The notes beneath the pieces were generated by a model that was given only the letters and a program-made list of their open reading frames with translations, searched no databases and was not told the origin of the DNA. A program made the position numbers and the translations under genes. Shown here piece by piece: positions 1 through 5,914 of a stretch of DNA of 64,000 nucleotides; within the stretch, counting starts at the first letter, position 1, and every line of letters starts with the position of its first letter. The stretch comes from Bacteroidota bacterium. Lineage in GTDB: Bacteria > Bacteroidota > Bacteroidia > Flavobacteriales_D > Crocinitomicaceae. The stretch spans positions 62,001-126,000 of the forward strand of contig JACPUU010000018.1 of the NCBI GenBank assembly GCA_016192075.1, in the 5' to 3' direction.

Positions 1-110
1 TCCCATTTACCATGATGGATTTTCATCCCATTTATCAGGGCGGATTTTCATCCCATCTACCATGGTGGATTTTCATCCCATTTATCAGGGCGGATTTTCA
101 TCCGCCCCTT
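1..110. repeat. 25-bp tandem repeat of small hairpins
   Basis: About 4.4 copies of a 25-bp unit run from the window edge. They alternate between a 'catggtggattttcatccca' type and a 'cagggcggattttcatccca' type, so the higher-order period is 50 bp. Each unit contains GGAT-TTTC-ATCC, which can fold. The last copy makes a stronger hairpin (GGGCGGAT, loop TTTC, ATCCGCCC, about 88-107). It lies just downstream of the minus-strand polymerase gene and may serve as its terminator, although no clear T-tract is present. The array may continue beyond the window. Confidence 0.75.
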
Positions 111-122
111 CATATTTCCCAA

Positions 123-3100
123 TTATGCCCGGTGATCAATTCTTCGGTTTCTTGTTACTACAATTTTTTCTTTTTCTTCGTCTTTAACTTCACTGTAACG
201 CGGGTCCTCCATTACGTCCATTTTTTCCATGTATTCTGTTTCAATGGTAATACAATCATACTCCTCAATTACTTTTCCCCTGATTTTGTAAACCCCGGTT
301 CCCCTGAACTGAAATTTTTGCGCCACCGGCGGAAAATGTACCGTATCCAACCACTGTCCTTCAACATCTAAAAAGGTTCCGAAATACATGGACGTTCCGC
401 CCCGGGTTTGGGTATGTTTGCGGTGAATCAAATATCCTTTGATCCATACTGTTTGACCAATGTATTTGGGTAAATCTTTGGCCAACAAGGTCAGGTCGCG
501 ACCTGACCCCACAGGACACAAAATTGAAAACGGACTGTGCAACGGAAAACTCAACAACTCAATCTGATCAAAGGCATCCTCCTGCCAGGAATTTTCGAGG
601 GCGGGAATTTTATATTCAGGCCGCTGAATGCGGAATAAATCGTTCATTTCATATTCTGTCGTGGGGGCGAGTCGCGACTCGCCCCCACGGGAATTGATTT
701 TGCGCGACCCGCCTCCACGGTGATCCATTTTAAAATGTGCTTCCCACAACAGGCTGCGTTTGTCTTTACCTGTAAACCGGAACGCATCTATGCGAATCAG
801 AATACTGATCTGTTCCAGTGAAATAGTTACCCGGTCAATAAAATCATTAAAACTGATAAAAGGGCCGCCTGCATTACGTTCGCTGACAATGTTCAGTGAC
901 GAATTCTGCTCAAATGACAACAAGATGTGAAAGCCCAGAAAAATGTCTTTTTCAAAAAGTGTGGTTTCAATATCACTTTGATTTACACAGGGCGCATGAA
1001 TGGTTGCCCCGTGAAGGCGTGCTTCATTCACATACAATTCTGTACGGTAAAATCCACCAAAATTATTGATGGTAGCCACCATGTATTCTAACGGATAATA
1101 GGCTTTCAAAAACAAACTCTGGTAGCTTTCAACCGCATATGAAGCAGAGTGTCCTTTGGCAAAAGCATAACCGGCAAAACTTTCTGTCTGACGCCACACT
1201 TCAGCCGTTACGGCGGGGTCGTGCCCCATTTCATCACAGTTTTTAAAAAATTTTTCACGCACCTGGTCAAACTCATCACGTGAGCGGTATTTGCCTGACA
1301 TTCCCCTGCGCATTTTATCTGCCTCACCCAACGTTAACCCGGCAAAATAATGCGCTACTTTAATTACATCTTCCTGGTAAACCATTACGCCAAATGTTTC
1401 AGGCATCAGTTTTAATAAAACCGGGTGTGCTTCGTTTCGTTTTTCAGGATTGCGAAAGCGCTGAATGTAAGCCTGCATCATACCTGATTGTGCAACGCCC
1501 GGGCGAATAACCGAACTGGCAGCAACCAGTCCCAGGTAATCATCAACCTGCAATTTGCGAAGCAGCATACGCATAGCCGGCGATTCTACATAAAAACAAC
1601 CAATGGCTTTGGCCTCACGCAACATCACTTTAATGCGTTCATCCTGTTTGAAGCGATTCATGTCATGAATGTCAATTGGCGGATCATTAGGTTTGGTGCG
1701 GCGTATAATTTCAAGCGTGTCTTTGATTTTTCCCAAACCGCGCTGACTCAGAATATCAAATTTATACAGGCCCACATCTTCTGCAATATGCATGTCAAAC
1801 TGAATGGTAGGGTAGCCTTTGGGCGGCATAAATGTGGCCGTAAAATGCTCAATTGGTTTTTCTGCAATAATAATTCCGCTGGCGTGAATGCTGAGGTGGC
1901 TGGGAAAACCGTGAATGTATTCACTGTACTTTAAAACCAGTGTTGACAAGTGATTCAGATCCCAGGTCTGCACGTAGTCTTTACTCAGTTTATCAATTTC
2001 TTCTTTGGGTAAACCAAATACTTTTCCCAGTTCACGCACTACTGCTTTTTTCTGAAACGTATTGTAAGTGGCAACCAGCGCTGCATTTTTGAATCGTTTG
2101 AAAATATAATCTGTCACATCATCGCGGTCACGCCACGAAAAGTCAATATCAAAATCAGGCGGATTGGTGCGGTATAAATTAATGAAGCGTTCAAAATACA
2201 AATCCAGTTCAATGGGGTCTACATCGGTAATGCGCAGCAGGTAGGCAACAACACTATTGGCGCCGCTTCCGCGACCGACGTAGAAATAACCTTTGGATCG
2301 GGCGTAGGAAACAATGTCCCAGTTCATTAAAAAATAAGAAATGAATCCCATTTGTTTAATGACTGAAAGTTCTTTGTCAATGCGTTTTTGGATTTCTTCT
2401 GTTTTATCCGGGTAACGATACTGCATACCTTCCAGGCAAAGCTTTAGTAAAAGCGCCTCATCTTCCCGGGCACTGGCTGTATAATTTTTCTGATTCTGCG
2501 GCTCAGCATCTTCTGAAAAATCAAAAAAGACCGATGAATTATCCAGTATTTTTTGCGTGTTTGAAATGATTTCAGGATACGCTTCATACAGCTTCAGCAA
2601 GTCATTCAGCGGCAGCATCCGGTGATCAGGCTGCGCCTGTTCTGATTCAGGCAGTTTGCTCAACAGTACATTTTTATCAATGGCCCGCAACAGCCGGTGT
2701 GCATTGAAATCTTTTTTGTTCCGGAAGGTAACCGTTTGCAGAATAACGGCTTTTGAAACGTCTGTTTTTTTGATGCGGATGTAATCCAGGTCTGCCGGTG
2801 AAACACCCACAAATTCATTTTCCCGCAACGGATAATTCCGGCTGCGTTTGAACGGATAAATCACAAACACATTTTCAAATTCCGGCGCCTGTTCAGGAAA
2901 GGGTAAGGCACCTGTTTCTGTCTCCGTTTTATTTTGCAAAAACGGGGTAAGGTAGCGGTTGATTTCTTCAAAACCTGCATTGTTTTTGGCAATGGCTACA
3001 AAGATTTGTTCAATGCCATTTCTGAAATCAACCCCAATAACCGGTTTAATGTTGTATTTAGGTGATTCGCGAATAAATTCAAGACAGGCAGAGGTGGTAT

Positions 3101-3218
3101 TGATATCTGTTAATACAAAACTGCCGAGCCCGTTTTTTTGCGCGAGTTGGAGCAGTGTTTTGGAACTGAATGTTCCGTAACGCAAACTGTAATATGTATG
3201 CGTGTTGAGGTAGATAAT
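123..3218 (-). CDS. dnaE: DNA polymerase III alpha subunit, short form (second DnaE type)
   Basis: C-family replicative or translesion polymerase of about 1031 residues, shorter than the usual main DnaE of roughly 1150 or more. In order it has a PHP domain (YLNTHTYYSLRYG at residues 3-15, LTDINTTSA near 37), the palm with catalytic aspartates in PPDFDIDF (about 352-358) and the third Asp in YKFDIL (about 486), a finger/HhH region, and a C-terminal OB fold (about 915-945). The first ATG/GTG/TTG in frame is a TTG at 3185, which would delete the first PHP motif. Family N-termini support initiation 11 codons upstream at ATT (3216-3218) or ATC (3213-3215), just after an in-frame TAA. Two palindromes (660-689 and 489-508) lie inside the coding sequence and look like in-frame insertions. 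In Bacteroidota a short DnaE often accompanies a Y-family polymerase in an SOS cassette; no such partner is present here. Confidence 0.9.
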   Translation of the reverse strand: MIYLNTHTYYSLRYGTFSSKTLLQLAQKNGLGSFVLTDINTTSACLEFIRESPKYNIKPVIGVDFRNGIEQIFVAIAKNNAGFEEINRYLTPFLQNKTETETGALPFPEQAPEFENVFVIYPFKRSRNYPLRENEFVGVSPADLDYIRIKKTDVSKAVILQTVTFRNKKDFNAHRLLRAIDKNVLLSKLPESEQAQPDHRMLPLNDLLKLYEAYPEIISNTQKILDNSSVFFDFSEDAEPQNQKNYTASAREDEALLLKLCLEGMQYRYPDKTEEIQKRIDKELSVIKQMGFISYFLMNWDIVSYARSKGYFYVGRGSGANSVVAYLLRITDVDPIELDLYFERFINLYRTNPPDFDIDFSWRDRDDVTDYIFKRFKNAALVATYNTFQKKAVVRELGKVFGLPKEEIDKLSKDYVQTWDLNHLSTLVLKYSEYIHGFPSHLSIHASGIIIAEKPIEHFTATFMPPKGYPTIQFDMHIAEDVGLYKFDILSQRGLGKIKDTLEIIRRTKPNDPPIDIHDMNRFKQDERIKVMLREAKAIGCFYVESPAMRMLLRKLQVDDYLGLVAASSVIRPGVAQSGMMQAYIQRFRNPEKRNEAHPVLLKLMPETFGVMVYQEDVIKVAHYFAGLTLGEADKMRRGMSGKYRSRDEFDQVREKFFKNCDEMGHDPAVTAEVWRQTESFAGYAFAKGHSASYAVESYQSLFLKAYYPLEYMVATINNFGGFYRTELYVNEARLHGATIHAPCVNQSDIETTLFEKDIFLGFHILLSFEQNSSLNIVSERNAGGPFISFNDFIDRVTISLEQISILIRIDAFRFTGKDKRSLLWEAHFKMDHRGGGSRKINSRGGESRLAPTTEYEMNDLFRIQRPEYKIPALENSWQEDAFDQIELLSFPLHSPFSILCPVGSGRDLTLLAKDLPKYIGQTVWIKGYLIHRKHTQTRGGTSMYFGTFLDVEGQWLDTVHFPPVAQKFQFRGTGVYKIRGKVIEEYDCITIETEYMEKMDVMEDPRYSEVKDEEKEKIVVTRNRRIDHRA
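489..508. repeat. TCGCGA-centred palindrome inside dnaE
   Basis: A perfect 20-bp palindrome (GGTCAGGTCGCGACCTGACC) read in frame near residue 905 of the polymerase as part of the peptide CPVGSGRDL. The core GGTCGCGACC recurs at 59624-59633. It looks like a small palindromic insertion tolerated in a variable linker before the OB fold. Confidence 0.7.
660..722. repeat. 30-bp perfect palindrome plus degenerate half copy inside dnaE
   Basis: Positions 660-689 form a perfect 30-bp palindrome centred on GTCGCGAC, with arms of G-rich GTGGGGGCGA type. Bases 702-721 carry a degenerate inverted copy of one arm (CCGTGGAGGCGGGTCGCGC on the minus strand). Both are translated in frame, giving a Gly/Ser/Arg-rich stretch (RGGGSRKINSRGGESR) between otherwise polymerase-like sequence. 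Confidence 0.75.
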
Positions 3219-3500
3219 TTTCGTTTTTTAGTTCTGATAACCCGTGTGCGTGTTATGCTTCGTTTCGTATAAACACAAAATAACGATTATTTAATCAATA
3301 TTCGACTATTTTTTAGACATATTTTTGTTAATCAACTGATAATGTGACAAATTATTTTTTAGATTTGCAGCCTCCAAACGACTCTTTGGGTGTTATTCTG
3401 ACATCCTTAAATTCCAGAAAAACGAGATTTTACAGGTTTTAACAAGCTGGTCACAATCCCGGAGCATCGGGAGTGACCCCGTTCAAAAAACAATCGAAAA
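3219..3500. other. Intergenic region between dnaE and the ORF6N cluster
   Basis: This 282-nt divergent region is AT-rich. It contains no ATG on the minus strand within about 90 nt upstream of the dnaE coding start. On the plus strand TAGATTTG at 3360-3367 matches the Bacteroidota -7 consensus TAnnTTTG, but no good -33 TTG lies at the expected distance. It also holds the hairpin at 3449-3478. Confidence 0.4.
3449..3478 (+). promoter_or_regulatory. Leader inverted repeat with GGTCAC half-sites upstream of ORF6N gene 1
   Basis: GGTCAC-aa-TCCCG, loop GAGCAT, CGGGA-GTGACC forms a two-part hairpin 22 nt before the ATG at 3501. The outer half-site GGTCACaa/GTGACC is the same as in the palindrome inside the gene it precedes (3709-3725). 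The inner CCCG/CGGG part resembles common dispersed GC-rich palindromes. It could be an operator, an RNA hairpin or a repeat; the sequence does not decide. Confidence 0.4.
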
Positions 3501-4082
3501 ATGACTCAAAAGAATAACATTATCCCTGATGAAATATTGCTGACAAAAATCTATTTCATCCGCGGGCAAAAAGTGATGCTGGATCGCGATTTGGCAGAGT
3601 TGTATCAAACTGAAACAAAAAAACTCAAGCAGGCAGTGAAACGAAACGCCAGCCGATTTCCCGAAGACTTTATGTTTGAATTACGTTCGGATGAATATGC
3701 GAACTTGAGGTCACAAATTGTGACCTCAAGTCAAAACTGGGGTGGTTCACGTTATATGCCTATGGCTTTCACAGAGCAAGGTATTACCATGCTTTCGTGC
3801 GTTCTTAACAGTCCAAAAGCCATTGATGTAAACATTCGGATCATTCGCGTTTTTACACGCATGCGCGAAATGATACTCACACATAAAGACCTTTTATTGG
3901 AAATAGAAGAAATCCGAAAAAAGATGATCAGCCAGGATGAACGCCTGCCTGACTGCGCCAAGCAGACAGGCATCGATATGGTTCTGGATTATCTGACCCA
4001 ATTCATTACCCATAATGAATCAGAATTGGAAAGACAAACAATTGGATTCAAAACAAAAAAGATTAAACAAAATAAACCGTGA
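3501..4082 (+). CDS. ORF6N-domain DNA-binding protein, tandem copy 1
   Basis: A protein of 193 residues. Residues about 10-100 match the ORF6N domain, a phage- and KilA-N-associated presumed DNA-binding domain: KIYFIRGQKVMLDRDLAELY, a basic segment LKQAVKRNASRFPEDFMFEL, then GGSRYMPMAFTEQG. The C-terminal part is a charged likely coiled coil (LLLEIEEIRKKM) followed by a conserved tail DYLTQFITHNESELERQTIGFK. It contains the central inverted repeat (3703-3731) and an in-frame 27-nt palindromic insertion encoding LPDCAKQTG. Its stop overlaps the start of the next copy (GTGA). Its biological role is unknown. Such genes are common in Bacteroidota chromosomes outside prophages, and no phage gene is nearby. 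Confidence 0.85.
   Translation: MTQKNNIIPDEILLTKIYFIRGQKVMLDRDLAELYQTETKKLKQAVKRNASRFPEDFMFELRSDEYANLRSQIVTSSQNWGGSRYMPMAFTEQGITMLSCVLNSPKAIDVNIRIIRVFTRMREMILTHKDLLLEIEEIRKKMISQDERLPDCAKQTGIDMVLDYLTQFITHNESELERQTIGFKTKKIKQNKP
3703..3731 (+). repeat. Central 14-1-14 inverted repeat in ORF6N gene 1
   Basis: The left arm ACTTGAGGTCACAA, one spacer base A, and the right arm TTGTGACCTCAAGT pair perfectly. In frame this gives LRSQIVTSS. It is the same length and codon register as the repeats at 4281-4309, 4861-4889 and 52397-52425. Confidence 0.9.
3946..3972 (+). repeat. 27-nt palindromic insertion in ORF6N gene 1
   Basis: TGCCTGaCTGC, loop GCCAA, GCAGaCAGGCA, with one A.A mismatch. It encodes LPDCAKQTG between DER and ID. 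Copy 2 reads DERID directly without it, so the element appears as a clean 9-codon insertion. Related copies lie at 5099-5125, 51853-51875 and 52153-52177. Confidence 0.8.
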
Positions 4083-4612
4083 AAAGAGAATCAGACTTAA
4101 TTCCGGACGAAGTATTGCTGACAAAAATCTACTTCATCCGCGGGCAAAAAGTGATGTTGGATCGCGATTTGGCTCAACTATATGGAGTTGAAACCAAACG
4201 ATTGAAAGAACAGGTGCGTAGAAACATTACACGTTTTCCGGAAGACTTTATGTTTGAATTAAGTCCCGAAGAGACTAAAAACTTGAGGTCGCAAATTGCG
4301 ACCTCAAGTCAAAATTGGGGCGGTTCACGCTATCTACCCATGGTTTTCACTGAACATGGCGTACTCATGTTATCCTCCATTCTAAACAGTGAACAGGCTA
4401 TCAATGTCAATATTCGCATCATGCGTCTGTTTACCAAAATGCGGGAAATACTAATGACCCACAAAGACCTGTTGCTGGAACTCGAAGAAATTCGCAAAAG
4501 AATGACTGTTCAGGATGAACGAATTGATTTAGTATTTGACTATCTGACGCAGTTTATTACAAAAGATGAAACGGAATCGGAGCGGAGGAAGATTGGGTTT
4601 AAGTCCAAATAG
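4079..4612 (+). CDS. ORF6N-domain DNA-binding protein, tandem copy 2
   Basis: A 177-residue paralogue that starts at GTG (4079), overlapping the TGA of copy 1, so the two are translationally coupled. It has the same domain order: KIYFIRGQKVMLDRDLAQLYGVETKRLKEQVRRNITRFPEDFMFEL, then LRSQIATSSQNWGGSRYLPMVFTEHG, a coiled coil and the FITKDETESERRKIGFK tail. It lacks the LPDC..QTG insertion present in copies 1 and 3. Its 5' half is nearly identical to copy 1 (for example 3539-3596 against the matching stretch near 4117-4174). Its 3' half is nearly identical to copy 3 (59 identical nt at 4436-4494 and 5013-5071). This mosaic indicates recent duplication with gene conversion. Confidence 0.85.
   Translation: MKRESDLIPDEVLLTKIYFIRGQKVMLDRDLAQLYGVETKRLKEQVRRNITRFPEDFMFELSPEETKNLRSQIATSSQNWGGSRYLPMVFTEHGVLMLSSILNSEQAINVNIRIMRLFTKMREILMTHKDLLLELEEIRKRMTVQDERIDLVFDYLTQFITKDETESERRKIGFKSK
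4281..4309 (+). repeat. Central 14-1-14 inverted repeat in ORF6N gene 2
   Basis: The left arm ACTTGAGGTCGCAA, spacer A, and the right arm TTGCGACCTCAAGT pair perfectly. It differs from copy 1 by a compensated A:T to G:C pair (TCA/GTG becomes TCG/GCG), which changes Val to Ala in the second arm. The half-site AGGTCGC also occurs in the TCGCGA palindrome at 489-508. Confidence 0.9.
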
Positions 4613-4658
4613 AAATCCAGCTCTAACAAATTGTGATTATCAAAAAGGAATTTATACT

Positions 4659-5219
4659 ATGACAACAAAAGAAATTGTAATACCTGAAGAAATGCTGCTA
4701 AGTAAAATTTACGTAATTCGGGGGCAGAAAGTGATGTTAGACAGAGACCTGGCGGAGTTATTCCAGGTAAAGCCATTCAGGTTGCGCGAACAAGTGAAAA
4801 GAAACCTGGTCAAATTCCCCCAGCATTTCATGTTTAAACTTGATAAACAAGAAGTTAGATTGATGGTATCGCAAAATGCGATACCATCACATCAATCCCT
4901 TGGAGGCCAGTTACCTTACGTTTTCACCGAATATGGCATCTTACAACTTTCCAATACTTTAAAAAGTGAAACGGCCATCAAAATGAGTATCCGTATTATT
5001 GAACTCTTTGTAAAAATGCGGGAAATACTAATGACCCACAAAGACCTGTTGCTGGAACTCGAAGAAATTCGAAAAAAAATGGCTTCACAAGATGAGCGCC
5101 TGCCTGACTGCGTCTTGCAGACAGGGATTGACTTGGTATTTGATTACCTCACACAGTTTATTACAAAAGATGAAACGGAATTGGAGCGGAGGAAGATTGG
5201 GTTTAAACCGAATTCGTGA
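4659..5219 (+). CDS. ORF6N-domain DNA-binding protein, tandem copy 3
   Basis: This protein has 186 residues from ATG 4659, which follows a purine-rich AAAAAGGAA. A longer in-frame reading from 4566 overlaps copy 2 and is rejected. The N-terminal half has diverged from copies 1 and 2 (ELFQVKPFRLREQVKRNLVKFPQHFMFKL, then GGQLPYVFTEYGILQLSNTL), while the C-terminal half is almost the same as copy 2 at the DNA level. It has its own central inverted repeat with a different arm sequence (4861-4889) and a LPDCVLQTG palindromic insertion. The basic N-terminal module is the likely specificity part and the shared tail the likely oligomerisation part; this is inference. Confidence 0.85.
   Translation: MTTKEIVIPEEMLLSKIYVIRGQKVMLDRDLAELFQVKPFRLREQVKRNLVKFPQHFMFKLDKQEVRLMVSQNAIPSHQSLGGQLPYVFTEYGILQLSNTLKSETAIKMSIRIIELFVKMREILMTHKDLLLELEEIRKKMASQDERLPDCVLQTGIDLVFDYLTQFITKDETELERRKIGFKPNS
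4861..4889 (+). repeat. Central inverted repeat in ORF6N gene 3
   Basis: TGATGGTATCGCA, spacer AAA, TGCGATACCATCA: a perfect 13-bp stem in a 29-nt span, the same span as in the other copies. The arm sequence is wholly different from copies 1 and 2, and so is the encoded peptide (LMVSQNAIPS), yet the symmetry is kept. Confidence 0.9.
5099..5125 (+). repeat. Palindromic insertion in ORF6N gene 3
   Basis: CCTGCCTGACTGCGTCTTGC followed by AGACAGG, encoding LPDCVLQTG in frame. It matches 23 of 25 bases of the reverse complement of 52153-52177. Confidence 0.75.
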
Positions 5220-5317
5220 TTTAAAGAAAATCCCAGCAAAATCAATCATTTTGAAAGAAAATTACATTTTTTCCGTTACCTTTTCCGTGTCAATACATAT
5301 TGGGGAAATCATCATAC

Positions 5318-5914
5318 ATGAATGAAGCTAAAATCATTGAGCTTATAACAAGCGGAAAGCAGGAAAAAGCTTTCAAACGGCTTTATAAGCTCTACCCAAA
5401 GATGGAAAAACACATTTGCATCAATTCCGGCTCCAAAGAAGAGGCACTGGATGTTTTTCAGGATGCACTCATTATTCTCCACCGCAAAATTTCAACAGGT
5501 ATTGTTGAGAATAGTTTCAGTTGTGAGGGTTACCTGGTAACAACCTGCAAGCTTTTGTGGAACAATGAACTCCGCAGGAAAAAAGTCAGAACCGGTGATG
5601 AACGTGGGCTTGACAAGTTGTTGCACGAAGATGATATTCAAAATCTGATTGAAAAAGAAACCCAATTTAAAACCATCGAAAAAGTACTCCTGAAACTGGG
5701 AGCTAAATGCAGAACCATTTTGCAGCAATTCTATTTCAATGCACTTTCTATGGAAAGCATTGCGCAGAAGTTCGGATTCAAAACCGTTGACGCGGCCAAA
5801 GTTCAAAAATACCGTTGCCTGGAAACAGCGCGGAAAATGGCTTTGGAGAGCACCATGTTAAATACATCCACCTTTAATGAATTTACGGCGGATACAAAAA
5901 CGGAAAAATTATGA
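5318..5914 (+). CDS. ECF-type RNA polymerase sigma factor
   Basis: A sigma-70 family protein of 198 residues. Region 2 (about 20-60: AFKRLYKLYPKMEKHI, then EEALDVFQDALIILHRKI) binds core polymerase and the -10 element. Region 4 is at about 120-175 (LGAKCRTILQQFYFNALSMESIAQKFGF, then VQKYRCLETARKMA). The start is placed at ATG 5318, with GGGG at 5302-5305 upstream; an in-frame TTG at 5300 is less likely. Its last bases overlap the next gene (ATGA), which encodes a membrane protein with an anti-sigma-like N-terminus. The pair is therefore a likely sigma/anti-sigma unit, probably autoregulated. Confidence 0.9.
   Translation: MNEAKIIELITSGKQEKAFKRLYKLYPKMEKHICINSGSKEEALDVFQDALIILHRKISTGIVENSFSCEGYLVTTCKLLWNNELRRKKVRTGDERGLDKLLHEDDIQNLIEKETQFKTIEKVLLKLGAKCRTILQQFYFNALSMESIAQKFGFKTVDAAKVQKYRCLETARKMALESTMLNTSTFNEFTADTKTEKL

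Noticed and set aside
12-371. Plus-strand open frame over the 25-bp repeat and the dnaE 3' end
   Set aside because: It is created by the tandem repeat and overlaps the polymerase gene on the other strand; the peptide is repeat-driven.
1488-1934. 148-codon plus-strand frame
   Set aside because: Antisense to the conserved polymerase core; no independent support.
3501-5219. Prophage or toxin-antitoxin island around the ORF6N cluster
   Set aside because: ORF6N occurs in phages, but no integrase, capsid, lysis, attachment site or toxin gene lies nearby.
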